Shown here in pieces: positions 9,275-17,118 of a DNA stretch of 37,351 nt. This DNA is from a virus, in the IMG/VR virus record IMGVR_UViG_3300009129_001468, positions 1 through 37,351 of that record; one strand, given 5' to 3'. The translations under genes were made by a program, and so were the position numbers. Every line of letters starts with the position of its first letter. Position 1 is the stretch's first letter. Under the pieces are notes generated by a model, which saw only the letters and a program-made list of their open reading frames with translations, did not search any database and had not been told where the DNA came from.

Positions 9275-9626
9275 CCCCAAAAAAGTAGAGAAAGATTGGG
9301 GGCACGAAATATGGCTCGCAAATAATAATAAGGAAGATTATTGTGGTAAGATTCTTTTTATCAAACAGGGGTACCATAGTTCCATGCATTATCATGTTGA
9401 TAAGCATGAGACATTTTATGTCCTAGAGGGGGTTTTACGTGTGGACATGTTACATGATATAGCAAAACCAGATCACCATCCGTTTACTATGACCTGTAAG
9501 CAGGGAGAAAGCATGGAGATGGAAAGAGGCCAAGCTCACATGTTGAGAGCAGACGAGGGAGATGTTACTTTAATTGAGATTAGTAAATTTCACAGAGACG
9601 AAGACAGCCACAGGCTTTATAGATAA
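9261..9626 (+). CDS. Cupin-fold protein, mannose-6-phosphate isomerase-like
   Basis: A 121-residue single-domain cupin. The N-terminus KKVEKDWGHEIWLANN resembles the start of type II phosphomannose isomerase and related sugar-phosphate cupins. HYHVDKHETFYVLEG (residues about 38-52) is cupin motif 1 with the metal-binding His/His/Glu set, and GQAHMLRADEGDVTLIEI is motif 2. ATG 9261 is chosen because the domain begins there; earlier in-frame starts would only extend into the previous gene. It overlaps the PHP-like gene by 14 bases and sits oddly between the two parts of the polymerase. Its natural role would be sugar metabolism for the glycan clusters; the substrate is unknown. Confidence 0.75.
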   Translation: MVPFNPKKVEKDWGHEIWLANNNKEDYCGKILFIKQGYHSSMHYHVDKHETFYVLEGVLRVDMLHDIAKPDHHPFTMTCKQGESMEMERGQAHMLRADEGDVTLIEISKFHRDEDSHRLYR

Positions 9627-9627
9627 T

Positions 9628-10269
9628 ATGGATGATCATTTAATTAGATTTAATAAGGATAAGACACTAGTTTTTATTGACTGCGAGACAGAGAACTTAT
9701 GTCTACATGGCAGTCATAACCTAGCGTGGCAGATCGCCATGATCAAAACGGTAAACGGCAAGAAGATAGACGAGAAGAACTTTATCGTTAAGTATGACAG
9801 AGAGCTTCACGTTAGCGAAGCCGCTGCGAGAATCACGCGCTTTAGTCCGACGAGTCACGCCAAGAAGGCTCTAGAGTTTGAACAGATCTTTCCCACAGTA
9901 CAAGATTGGCTAGATAATGCGGACTATGTGTTGGGACATAATATTTTAGGCTTTGATATTTATTTAATTAAGTTTATGTACGAGAGCCAAGGGTTAAGCT
10001 ATCAGCACTTAATGGAGAAAACCTTGGACACGATGTGCCTTGTTCGAGGAATCAAAATGAACGTAGAGCACAAGCCCGAATCAGAAAGCGTTTTAGAATA
10101 TCAGTACAAACTTTTGCACACCAGAAAGAAAGGCTTGAAGACTAATCTACAGGCCGTAAGCAAAGAGTACGGCATAGAACATGATTATGAAAAGCTCCAC
10201 GATGCGATAGTAGACTTAGAATTAAACCTAAAACTGTGGAATAAAATGATTTATCAATTAAGTATATGA
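9628..10269 (+). CDS. DnaQ-like DEDDh 3'-5' exonuclease
   Basis: A 213-residue proofreading-type exonuclease. Exo I is FIDCETE with D18 and E20, Exo II is GHNILGFDIY with D110, and Exo III is LHDAIVDLELN with H191 and D196, giving a full DEDDh set. It likely acts as the separate proofreading subunit of the adjacent polymerase, in the way epsilon serves DnaE, which fits the degenerate PHP domain next door. ATG 9628 lies two bases after the cupin stop. The 3' end overlaps the polymerase core by ATGA, so the two are probably coupled in translation. Confidence 0.9.
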   Translation: MDDHLIRFNKDKTLVFIDCETENLCLHGSHNLAWQIAMIKTVNGKKIDEKNFIVKYDRELHVSEAAARITRFSPTSHAKKALEFEQIFPTVQDWLDNADYVLGHNILGFDIYLIKFMYESQGLSYQHLMEKTLDTMCLVRGIKMNVEHKPESESVLEYQYKLLHTRKKGLKTNLQAVSKEYGIEHDYEKLHDAIVDLELNLKLWNKMIYQLSI

Positions 10270-12812
10270 GTGATTTTTTTAGAGATTTTGAAAACTTAGA
10301 CTTGAATCTTCATGGAGTTAGATTACCTTCGTTTGAAATCGAGAATGAGATAAAGAGGGAACTTAAAGTTAGCGAGGACCTTGAGAATTACGATTTTCTT
10401 AGAAAAATATGCCTCGATGGATTCAATAAGCTTGACATTAAAAAGGGGACCAAAGAACACAGCGACTACGTCGAGAGAGCTAAGTATGAATTAAAAACTT
10501 TGAAGAGCCTAGGCTTTATCGATTATGTGCTTTTAGTATGGGACGTAATGAATTATTGTCACCGGAGCGGCATTCCAACGGGCCTTGGTCGAGGCTCTGC
10601 AGCAGGCAGTCTTGTCCTATTCCTTATTGGGGTTACTAAAATTGACCCAGTTAAATATGGTTTATATTTTGAGAGATTTGTTTCTAAAATTCGAGCCAAG
10701 AAAAAGGTAGTTGACGGCATAACTTACCTTGATGGGTCTCTAATGTGTGACGTTGATTTGGATATCTGTTACTACAGAAGAGCGGAAGTCCTCAGATATT
10801 TAGAACAGAAGTTCTCTGGAAGCACAAGTAAGATATTGACTCTGAATACTCTTAGCACCAAGCTCTTAATTAAGGAGTGCGGAAAGATTGTGGGAGAAAA
10901 ATCGGAGTCAGAGATGAATGAAGTCACGGCGATCATACCCAAGATGTTCGGTATAGTTAAAGAGCTTACCGAGGCTTATGAAGAGGTAGAGAGCTTTAGG
11001 GATTGGTGCGATAAAAACAGAGAAATTTATGACATCGCGTTAAAGTTGAGAGGCCTAGTAAAAAACAAGGGGGTACACCCCTCGGGAATGCTACTATCGT
11101 ACGGTAAGATGGACGAGTCTTGCCCGACAGAGCTTTCTTCCGATAAGGACCCCGTATCGTCTTACGACATGAATTGGTCCTCTCTCTTTAACGTGAAGTT
11201 AGACTTGTTGGGGCTTAGGGGAGTATCTGTAGCGGATGACGTTTGCAAGCAGGTTGGAATTAAATTGGTTGATATTAATTTGAATCATCCGACAATTTAC
11301 CAGAACCTTCAAGACCTCCGAACCGCTCACGGCCTGTTTCAGATCGAAGCGGATCTAGCACATAGAGTCAGTCAGACAGTAAAGCCCCGAAGTTTAGAAG
11401 AGTTAAGCGCGGTATTAGCTTTGGCTCGACCCGGTGCGATGGCGTATATGGACCAATATGCTACGTATACAAACAGCGATATCTATGATCCCATTCATCC
11501 CTTCTTTGACGAGATATTGAAGGAGACGGGGGGCGTCGCCCTGTACCAAGAACAACTAATGAAGATGGCGAATAAGGTTGGGTTTACTCTAGATGAAGCG
11601 GAAATATTACGGCGTATCGTGGGTAAGAAAAAGGTCGCGGAAGTGCGAAAGTGGAAGAAAAAGATTAGGGACAAGGTAGAAGAAAATAAGTTAGATAAAG
11701 AAGTGGGAGACATTTTATGGAAGGTACTCGAAGACTCGGCGAATTACTCCTTTAACAAGGCTCACTCTATTGCTTATGCCGCGCTCGCAGCAATTACGAT
11801 TTACCTTAAATTCAATTACCCCAAAGAGTTCTTTTTGAGCTTATTAAAAATGACGAGGCACGAGCCAGACCCGACCAGTGAGATAACCAAGATACAAAGG
11901 GAGCTTGCTTCTTTTGGTATCGAACTATTACCTCCCCACCTCACGAGATCAGAAATGGATTTTTCAATTGAGGGGGACAACATCCGCTACGGTTTATTAT
12001 CAATTAAAGGGATTAGCGATAAAAGCATAGAGAAGCTATCTAATTTTAGAAATAAATATGCCGATAAATTTGAAACTTTTCAAGCAGCCAAACAGGCAGG
12101 GCTCAACATCGGAGTATTGTCAGCGTTAATACAGGCTGGAGCTCTCCAAGGATTCACGCAATCGCGCTCTAAGGTCGTTTATGAGGCTCAGGTGTGGAAT
12201 ATACTTACCGAAAGAGAAAAGAGGCTTGTAATGCGGTTTGCGGACGAATACGAGTACGATCTGGTGGCGATTATAAAGAAGCTCATGGGGTTCAAAGGGG
12301 ATAACGGCAAGGATGTGATAAAAGAGTCTAGGTTTGGGACGATCAAAAAGAAATCTGGACCCTACAAGAGCATTTATGAGCTTAATAGCCGCTCAGAAAC
12401 GTTTGCTAATTGGTATTACGAAAGAAAGTTATTAGGATACAGTCACTGCGTTAGGCTTAAAACCATCTTTGATTCTAAGAGGGCGGGTCTTGCGTATGTA
12501 GAGGATGTTAGCTCTCTTCGCGCGGGGCAGCGTCCCGTGTTTATAGGCGTTATAGAGGACATCATTTCGAGAACCTCGAAGAATAAAAATAAATATTTAA
12601 AAGTTTCTGTTTCAGACGAGACCGGAATTATTGACTGCCTTATGTTTAATAATAATATTGAAGAGTGCGAGACGATGAATAACGGCTTGCCCGAAAAGGG
12701 TAATATTGTTATAGTTAAAGGAGTAAAGAAAGAGGACGCTGTATTTGCAAATCTAATAGCAGTCCAAGATAATAAGGTTTATACTAAGCTTTCGGAGCTC
12801 AAAAATAGTTGA
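10266..12812 (+). CDS. dnaE: DNA polymerase III alpha subunit, catalytic core without PHP domain
   Basis: An 848-residue C-family polymerase beginning just before the palm. GLGRGSAAGSLVLFLIGVT at residues about 106-124 is a DnaE signature. MCDVDLDI gives catalytic aspartates D162 and D164 (plus D166), matching PDFDVDF of bacterial DnaE. The fingers contain PRSLEELSAVLALARPGAM, followed by GGVALYQEQLMKMA and FNKAHSIAYAALA. Residues about 750-840 form an OB fold (VFIGVIEDIISRTSKNKNKYLKVSVSD is part of the region). Full DnaE is about 1,160 residues; the missing PHP part is supplied by the gene at 8513. It is coupled by ATGA to the exonuclease and followed by a strong promoter for the next gene. 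It is the main replicative polymerase of the element. Confidence 0.93.
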   Translation: MSDFFRDFENLDLNLHGVRLPSFEIENEIKRELKVSEDLENYDFLRKICLDGFNKLDIKKGTKEHSDYVERAKYELKTLKSLGFIDYVLLVWDVMNYCHRSGIPTGLGRGSAAGSLVLFLIGVTKIDPVKYGLYFERFVSKIRAKKKVVDGITYLDGSLMCDVDLDICYYRRAEVLRYLEQKFSGSTSKILTLNTLSTKLLIKECGKIVGEKSESEMNEVTAIIPKMFGIVKELTEAYEEVESFRDWCDKNREIYDIALKLRGLVKNKGVHPSGMLLSYGKMDESCPTELSSDKDPVSSYDMNWSSLFNVKLDLLGLRGVSVADDVCKQVGIKLVDINLNHPTIYQNLQDLRTAHGLFQIEADLAHRVSQTVKPRSLEELSAVLALARPGAMAYMDQYATYTNSDIYDPIHPFFDEILKETGGVALYQEQLMKMANKVGFTLDEAEILRRIVGKKKVAEVRKWKKKIRDKVEENKLDKEVGDILWKVLEDSANYSFNKAHSIAYAALAAITIYLKFNYPKEFFLSLLKMTRHEPDPTSEITKIQRELASFGIELLPPHLTRSEMDFSIEGDNIRYGLLSIKGISDKSIEKLSNFRNKYADKFETFQAAKQAGLNIGVLSALIQAGALQGFTQSRSKVVYEAQVWNILTEREKRLVMRFADEYEYDLVAIIKKLMGFKGDNGKDVIKESRFGTIKKKSGPYKSIYELNSRSETFANWYYERKLLGYSHCVRLKTIFDSKRAGLAYVEDVSSLRAGQRPVFIGVIEDIISRTSKNKNKYLKVSVSDETGIIDCLMFNNNIEECETMNNGLPEKGNIVIVKGVKKEDAVFANLIAVQDNKVYTKLSELKNS

Positions 12813-12837
12813 CAAAAAATAAGAAAAAAGGTAATAT
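12809..12837 (+). promoter_or_regulatory. Near-consensus sigma70 promoter, leaderless layout
   Basis: TTGACA at 12809-12814, exactly 17 bases, TAATAT at 12832-12837, six bases, then ATG 12844. The -35 spans the polymerase stop codon. One of the two strongest promoters in the window, as suits an abundant ssDNA-binding protein. Confidence 0.85.
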
Positions 12838-12843
12838 TATTCT

Positions 12844-13410
12844 ATGATTCAGTTTTATAAACCAAATTCTAAAAATACAGGCTCAGCCTGTTCCTTTTGG
12901 TCAAATTATGACGGAAGCATAATGTCTTCCTTAATTAAACAGGCCAGCTGGAACGATCAGGCAAAGAAAGGATCATTCGCAAAGAACAAGGACAACCCGA
13001 ACAAGAGAGTTATTGTAAAATTAAATCCGACGGAAGTAGGGGGACTCATAGATAGTATTGAAACCAATCGTGAATTTTCTAACTATCACAATAGCCAAAA
13101 CCAAACTCTTCAAATTAAGTTTGCTCCCTATCTGCGTAACGGCGAGCAAATAGGGTTTTCTTTTTCTGTTTATAAGCAGGACAAAGAAGACTCAGCAAAC
13201 AAAGCTTCTTATGTTATCGGGTTCACCTTTAGCGAGGCTCGTTACCTGAAAGAGTTTTTAATTTATGTCCTCCGTAAAATTTTTGAGAAAGAGCACGAAG
13301 CTCATCTTAAATCTCAAAAGGAAAAAATTAAAGACATCATGAAAGAGAAGAGGGAAAATAAATCTAAACCGGATAGATCCCTAGCTAACGAGGAAGAGGA
13401 TACTTGGTAA
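12844..13410 (+). CDS. Probable single-stranded DNA-binding protein with acidic tail
   Basis: A 188-residue protein following the polymerase. No classical OB-fold SSB signature is recognised. Residues 1-130 are rich in beta-type segments with basic and aromatic residues (SGSIMSSL-like start, KKGSFAKN, RVIVKLN, LQIKFAPYL, IGFSFSVYK). Residues about 135-170 form a basic helix, and the chain ends in ANEEEDTW, an acidic tip closed by an aromatic residue like the protein-recruiting tails of SSB and T7 gp2.5. The near-consensus promoter implies high expression. It shares a TAATG junction with the glycosyltransferase downstream. The function is inferred from context, tail and expression. An RNA-binding or transcription role is the alternative. 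Confidence 0.6.
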   Translation: MIQFYKPNSKNTGSACSFWSNYDGSIMSSLIKQASWNDQAKKGSFAKNKDNPNKRVIVKLNPTEVGGLIDSIETNREFSNYHNSQNQTLQIKFAPYLRNGEQIGFSFSVYKQDKEDSANKASYVIGFTFSEARYLKEFLIYVLRKIFEKEHEAHLKSQKEKIKDIMKEKRENKSKPDRSLANEEEDTW

Positions 13411-15341
13411 TGAGTAAAACCGTACTCTCTAAAAAAAGAAAGAAAAAAGTCCTTTATCATAGCGACTTCGCCTTAATGAAGACGGGCTTCGGAAAAGTGT
13501 CGAAGTTAATATTGTCTTATCTTTATAAAACCGGAAAGTATGACTTGGTCCAATTGAGTTGTGGGTTGACAGATGATAACCCGCAGTACCAGAGGGTTCC
13601 ATGGGAGTGTCATGGAGCGATGTCTTCTGATCCTAGCGAAATAGAGCAACTCAACAGAGACCCCAAGCTCGCACAGATGGCAAGCTATGGAGCGAATAGA
13701 ATTGACGAGCTTGTTAATAAAATTAAACCGGACGTTTACATAGGGGTTCAGGACATTTGGGGTGTAGATTTTGCGGTTAACAAAAAGTGGTTCCCCAGAT
13801 CGAATACAGCGATATGGACTACGCTGGACTCCCTACCGATTTTACCTACGGCAGTGGAGGCCAGTAAGAAGGTAAAGAACTTTTGGATTTGGAGCAATTT
13901 CGCTACGGAAGAGTTAAAAAAACTAGGTCAAGGTCATGTTAAAACAGTTCGCGGCCCATTAGAAGATAAGGATTTTTTTAGACTAAAAGATCAAGAGAGA
14001 GTGCAGCTTAGAAATAAATTCGGCATACCCCAGTCAGCGTTTGTCATAGGGTTTGTATTTAGGAATCAACTTAGAAAATCTGTACCGAATTTAATAAAGG
14101 GATACAATCTTTTTAAAGAGAGAAATAAGGATGTCAAGTCTTATTTACTTTTACATACTCACTTCGGAGAAGGATGGAATATCCATAAATTAGCCGAAGA
14201 GCACGGAGTTAATAAGGAGGAGATACTTTGTTCGTATGTCTGCAATCAGTGTAGCGCTTATTTTATCCACCAGTTTAAAGGACAAGGAGCAAATTGCCCA
14301 AGTTGCGGGGGAGAGAAGTGCCTAAACACCACCAACATTTCTGCCGGAGTCACAGAAGAGCAACTAAACGAAGTGTACAACTTAATGGATGTTTATTGCC
14401 ATCCATTTACCTCTGGAGGGCAAGAGATTCCCATTCAAGAAGCAAAACTCACCGAGTTAGTAACCTTAGTTACGAACTATAGCTGTGGAGTGGATGCTTG
14501 TGAGCCAGAAGCTTACTCTTTACCTTTAGATTGGGCGGAGTACAGAGAACAAGGCACAGAGTTCATTAAGGCCTCAACGAAGCATGAGTCTATAGCGGAG
14601 CAGTTGCAAAAAGTCTACGAGATGCCCACTCAAGAGAGACTTAAGATGGGTAAGCAAGCGAGGCAGTGGGTAATAGAAAACTTTTCAATAGAAGCGATAG
14701 GAAAACACTTTGAGGATTTTATCGACTCCTGCCCGCTGGTAAAAGACAAGAAAAGTGTTTATGCTATAAAGAAATCTCAGAACCCAAAGGCTCATGTAGA
14801 AGAAACTCTACCAGACAAAGAGTGGATTTTTTCTTTATATAAAAACATATTAGACATGAATATGACCGAATCAGATGAGGGGTTTCGGTACTGGATGGGA
14901 GAGATTAGCAAGGGAACAAGCAGGGGCGACATAGAAAACTATTTTAGGAGCGTAGCCCAAAAAGAATTAATATCCCAGCAGACGATTGCCGATTTCCTTG
15001 ACGAAGACGATAAGGGAAAAAGGATACTTTACGCAATTCCTCAAAGCGCAGGAGACGTATATATGGCTACAAGCCTATTCAAGAACCTAAAAGAACAGTA
15101 TCCAAATTATAATTTATATGTAGCTACATCACCAGCCTATTTTGATATAGTTGAAGGGCATCCGCTAGTACATAAAGTTATACCATTCATCCCTCGCATG
15201 CAGGATATACATTATCTAGAGGGAGGACAAGGAAATGACGGCTTTTTTGAGATAGCGCTTTTAAGTCATGTTACAGCGCAAGTCCTGCCCTGTTATCAGC
15301 ATAATGGGTTAGATAAAATAGCTTTTGACATTAAAAGATAA
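13410..15341 (+). CDS. Multidomain glycosyltransferase: GT4-like + zinc ribbon + DUF4214-like + GT9-like half
   Basis: A 643-residue protein. Residues about 10-440 form a GT-B glycosyltransferase: VLYHSDFALMKTGFGKVSK at the start, FRNQLRKSVPNLIKGYNLF in the middle, and HPFTSGGQEIPIQEAKLTE in the donor-binding half. Inserted near residues 278-300 is a zinc ribbon, CNQC (14241-14252) and CPSC (14295-14306). Residues about 470-525 (LYKNILDMNMTESDEGFRYW) resemble the DUF4214 domain of surface proteins. From about 530, ILYAIPQSAGDVYMATSLF and EGHPLVHKVIPF match the N-terminal half of GT9 heptosyltransferases; the donor-binding half is absent. ATG 13410 overlaps the previous stop and has AGGAAGAGG upstream at about 13390, preferred over TTG 13404. 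It probably transfers sugar to a surface glycan or protein. Confidence 0.8.
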   Translation: MSKTVLSKKRKKKVLYHSDFALMKTGFGKVSKLILSYLYKTGKYDLVQLSCGLTDDNPQYQRVPWECHGAMSSDPSEIEQLNRDPKLAQMASYGANRIDELVNKIKPDVYIGVQDIWGVDFAVNKKWFPRSNTAIWTTLDSLPILPTAVEASKKVKNFWIWSNFATEELKKLGQGHVKTVRGPLEDKDFFRLKDQERVQLRNKFGIPQSAFVIGFVFRNQLRKSVPNLIKGYNLFKERNKDVKSYLLLHTHFGEGWNIHKLAEEHGVNKEEILCSYVCNQCSAYFIHQFKGQGANCPSCGGEKCLNTTNISAGVTEEQLNEVYNLMDVYCHPFTSGGQEIPIQEAKLTELVTLVTNYSCGVDACEPEAYSLPLDWAEYREQGTEFIKASTKHESIAEQLQKVYEMPTQERLKMGKQARQWVIENFSIEAIGKHFEDFIDSCPLVKDKKSVYAIKKSQNPKAHVEETLPDKEWIFSLYKNILDMNMTESDEGFRYWMGEISKGTSRGDIENYFRSVAQKELISQQTIADFLDEDDKGKRILYAIPQSAGDVYMATSLFKNLKEQYPNYNLYVATSPAYFDIVEGHPLVHKVIPFIPRMQDIHYLEGGQGNDGFFEIALLSHVTAQVLPCYQHNGLDKIAFDIKR

Positions 15342-15354
15342 GAGAGTGTATATA
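15325..15354 (+). promoter_or_regulatory. Sigma70-type promoter, leaderless layout
   Basis: TTGACA at 15325-15330 inside the end of the glycosyltransferase gene, an 18-nt spacer, TATATA at 15349-15354, then five bases to ATG 15360. Confidence 0.6.
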
Positions 15355-15359
15355 TAAAT

Positions 15360-15665
15360 ATGGCAGAAGAATCACAAGGAGAGACCGTGAGAGAGTTCCG
15401 CGACCCCAAGGAGCTTTATTCTTTTTTGCATTCCACGGGGCTGCATAGCTTATCGTATGAATTGTATGATTTTTATACAAAATATAAGAACATAGGTGTC
15501 GGTTGTGGCTGTCAGAAAAAAAATAGGGAGGATGTCGCAAAAAAAGCTTACGTTAATTCCCTATGCATGTTAAGCGAAGAGCATAAGTCTACGATATTAG
15601 AAGCGCTAGGGAGTGATTCCGCTAAGTTCTATCTTGATGGAGGAATTTTTGCAGAGTTTAAATAG
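15360..15665 (+). CDS. Small unknown protein with CGC motif
   Basis: A 101-residue soluble protein that I do not recognise. It has an acidic N-terminus, a helical middle (ELYSFLHSTGLHSLSYELYDF), then VGCGCQKKNREDVAKKAY at about residues 48-65, where a Cys-Gly-Cys motif is followed by a basic helix. No membrane segment or signal peptide. Its own promoter lies directly upstream with the -10 five bases before the ATG, so it is transcribed separately from the glycosyltransferase. Downstream lies a structured 118-base gap. The CGC motif may bind a metal or form a disulfide; nothing further is supported. Confidence 0.7.
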   Translation: MAEESQGETVREFRDPKELYSFLHSTGLHSLSYELYDFYTKYKNIGVGCGCQKKNREDVAKKAYVNSLCMLSEEHKSTILEALGSDSAKFYLDGGIFAEFK

Positions 15666-15783
15666 AGAGAAAAGCTGGCGCACTCGCATTTTATAAAATT
15701 GTGCCATACTGTCGCTCCCCCGAGTAAAACTCCCTGTTTTTTCAGGTTTTTTTTGGCACGTTAATTGCTTTAACTATCTCACT
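15666..15783 (+). promoter_or_regulatory. Structured intergenic region with nested inverted repeats and weak terminator
   Basis: TGGCGCA (15676-15682) pairs with TGTGCCA (15700-15706), enclosing the palindrome ATTTTATAAAAT (15688-15699). A second GTGCCA/TGGCAC pair joins 15701-15706 with 15754-15759. CCTG/CAGG (15733-15746) followed by eight T residues is a weak Rho-independent terminator. The Hsp20 gene starts after it; TTGGCA at 15753 is a possible -35 but no convincing -10 was found. Confidence 0.4.
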
Positions 15784-16113
15784 ATGAGATATACATTAAC
15801 CAATAGACTATTCGACGGCCTTTTCAACAACAACCTTGATTGGGATAACTTTAACCATTACGAAGAAAGCGATGAAGATTATAACATCGAACTTAACCTC
15901 GCTGGGATTAATAAAGACAATATTGATCTCTCTGTGGACGGAGATATTCTTAAAGTAAAGGCAGAACAAGGTAATAAAAATTATTTTAAATCATATTTAG
16001 TCCCATCAAAAGCGGATAAAAGTAACATTCTTGCTAGACATGAAGACGGAATGCTTTATATTAAATTCACAAAAAGGGAGGAAGAAAAAAGTAAAAAAAT
16101 AATTATCAATTAA
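15784..16113 (+). CDS. Small heat-shock protein, Hsp20/alpha-crystallin family
   Basis: A 109-residue ATP-independent chaperone that would hold unfolded proteins. The alpha-crystallin domain runs from about residue 30: DYNIELNLAGINKDNIDLSV, then DILKVKAE, and the conserved GMLYIKFTKRE near residue 90 (family GxLxIxxPK). The C-terminus KKIIIN supplies the I-x-I motif used for oligomer assembly. It is shorter than most bacterial Hsp20 proteins (about 140-150) because the N-terminal arm is brief. Hsp20 genes also occur in marine T4-like cyanophages. It stands alone between a structured upstream gap and the promoter of the next gene. Confidence 0.9.
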   Translation: MRYTLTNRLFDGLFNNNLDWDNFNHYEESDEDYNIELNLAGINKDNIDLSVDGDILKVKAEQGNKNYFKSYLVPSKADKSNILARHEDGMLYIKFTKREEEKSKKIIIN

Positions 16114-16114
16114 C

Positions 16115-16143
16115 TTGACTCGACTAAGGAACGGTGTTATCAT
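16115..16143 (+). promoter_or_regulatory. Sigma70-type promoter with very short leader
   Basis: TTGACT at 16115-16120, 17-nt spacer, TATCAT at 16138-16143, eleven bases to ATG 16155, predicting a leader of about five bases without a Shine-Dalgarno sequence. Confidence 0.65.
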
Positions 16144-16154
16144 AGCTTCAACAT

Positions 16155-16376
16155 ATGAAAAGAACAGAAACAGAAACTAACAACAGCCAGTTCACGACAG
16201 TTAAGACTGCGTATGCGCGGATCGCAGTGCTTTTGCTTGCGATTAACTTTTGCTTGACTGGTTATGTAGTATATAGCATGAACAGCACGATGCAGGATCA
16301 GATCGATAATGTCACTGGTGCCGTAGAACCTCAACCCTTAGTCCAAGACGCCAAAGGGAAAGATCAAGCTCAATAA
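16155..16376 (+). CDS. Small single-pass membrane protein
   Basis: A 73-residue protein, not recognised by family. A polar N-terminus of about 20 residues is followed by one hydrophobic segment, IAVLLLAINFCLTGYVVYSM (about residues 23-42), then a hydrophilic tail rich in Gln, Asp and Pro. The topology fits a small inner-membrane protein. A holin or spanin-like function is possible by size alone but has no direct support. It has its own promoter upstream and two hairpins downstream, the second a strong terminator, so it is a monocistronic unit. Confidence 0.75.
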   Translation: MKRTETETNNSQFTTVKTAYARIAVLLLAINFCLTGYVVYSMNSTMQDQIDNVTGAVEPQPLVQDAKGKDQAQ

Positions 16377-16381
16377 AAATT

Positions 16382-16400
16382 GGCTAGTTGAGCACTAGCC
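16382..16400 (+). other. Hairpin downstream of the small membrane gene
   Basis: GGCTAG (16382-16387) and CTAGCC (16395-16400) form a 6-bp stem with a 7-base loop. There is no T-run after it, so it may stabilise the mRNA 3' end or act with the terminator that follows. Confidence 0.5.
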
Positions 16401-16412
16401 TTCCTCATGCAC

Positions 16413-16447
16413 CCCACTGCGAAATCTTTTTCGCAGTGGGCTTTTTT
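16413..16447 (+). terminator. Strong Rho-independent terminator
   Basis: Perfect 11-bp stem CCCACTGCGAA (16413-16423) with TTCGCAGTGGG (16430-16440), a 6-base loop, then CTTTTTT. Confidence 0.92.
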
Positions 16448-16464
16448 ATGGTGTAATTAGATAT

Positions 16465-16797
16465 GTGCATGACTTAGTAAAGGAGGTAGTATCAGAGCTC
16501 ATAGATCAGTCCCGCGAATACGACTCCTGTCCGCTTCAAATTAAAAAGATAGAGTCAGAAGGTTACCTCATGTCCAGCCACAACCAAAATAAAGTCGTGG
16601 CTATAGGTATACTTCATATTCTTAATGAGAAAAAAGAAAAAGAAGAGATGATAGGGGCATTTTCTATTGATGTAAAAAAGTATAAGTGGGCAGACGCAGA
16701 AGGGTTTACGCATGATGATATGATAGATCGATTAACTGATGAAGTATTTACCCTAATGGGTATAGACGAAGTAGTTCCGTATCTTTGCTCCAAGTAG
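16465..16797 (+). CDS. Unknown small protein
   Basis: A 110-residue soluble, charged protein starting at GTG 16465; no in-frame ATG comes early enough. No family is recognised. The order is a helical start (DLVKEVVSELIDQS), a beta-rich centre (VVAIGILHILNE, MIGAFSID) and a second helix (HDDMIDRLTDEVFTLMGI). No signal peptide or membrane segment. A TGTAATTA stretch eight or more bases before the start could be a -10, repeating the short-leader arrangement, but the -35 is poor. It follows a strong terminator, so it must be transcribed from its own promoter. Confidence 0.65.
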   Translation: MHDLVKEVVSELIDQSREYDSCPLQIKKIESEGYLMSSHNQNKVVAIGILHILNEKKEKEEMIGAFSIDVKKYKWADAEGFTHDDMIDRLTDEVFTLMGIDEVVPYLCSK

Positions 16798-16804
16798 TTT
16801 CAAT

Positions 16805-16833
16805 TTGCTTTTTTTTCTTTTTTGCTTTATTAT
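16805..16833 (+). promoter_or_regulatory. Promoter upstream of 16852 gene and glycan cluster 1
   Basis: TTGCTT at 16805-16810, 17-nt spacer, TATTAT at 16828-16833. AGGGGGT at about 16838-16844 then serves as a Shine-Dalgarno site for ATG 16852. The tandem glycan genes downstream have no other promoter until 23420, so this may drive them all. Confidence 0.5.
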
Positions 16834-16851
16834 ATACAGGGGGTAATTTTT

Positions 16852-17118
16852 ATGTCCATGGATTTTGTATATGACCTGAAGGAAAAGCTCGAGGAGCAGA
16901 AGATGGAATACGCGATTTGCGTTATGAAGCCCCTAAAAAACGGGGATACTAAGGTAGAATTTTTTTATAACATAGAAAACGATGAATCATTCGAGTCTAT
17001 GTGCGACGCCATGAATATTGTATGCGGCGGAGATCCGGGAGATAACGTAGATATAGAGTACGATTCTTATGACGAGCCGGAGCCCACTCCAACGAAACCG
17101 ACTTCAGATCAAAAATGA
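16852..17118 (+). CDS. Unknown small acidic protein
   Basis: An 88-residue acidic protein with no recognised family. An amphipathic helix (DFVYDLKEKLEEQKMEYA) leads into beta-type segments (ICVMKPLKNGDTKVEFFYNI), and the C-terminal third is Asp/Glu- and Pro-rich and probably disordered (YDSYDEPEPTPTKP). ATG 16852 is preferred to an upstream TTG because AGGGGGT lies about eight bases before it. It overlaps the first gene of the glycan cluster by ATGA, so it may be the lead gene of that operon. No link to glycan chemistry is visible in the protein. Confidence 0.7.
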   Translation: MSMDFVYDLKEKLEEQKMEYAICVMKPLKNGDTKVEFFYNIENDESFESMCDAMNIVCGGDPGDNVDIEYDSYDEPEPTPTKPTSDQK

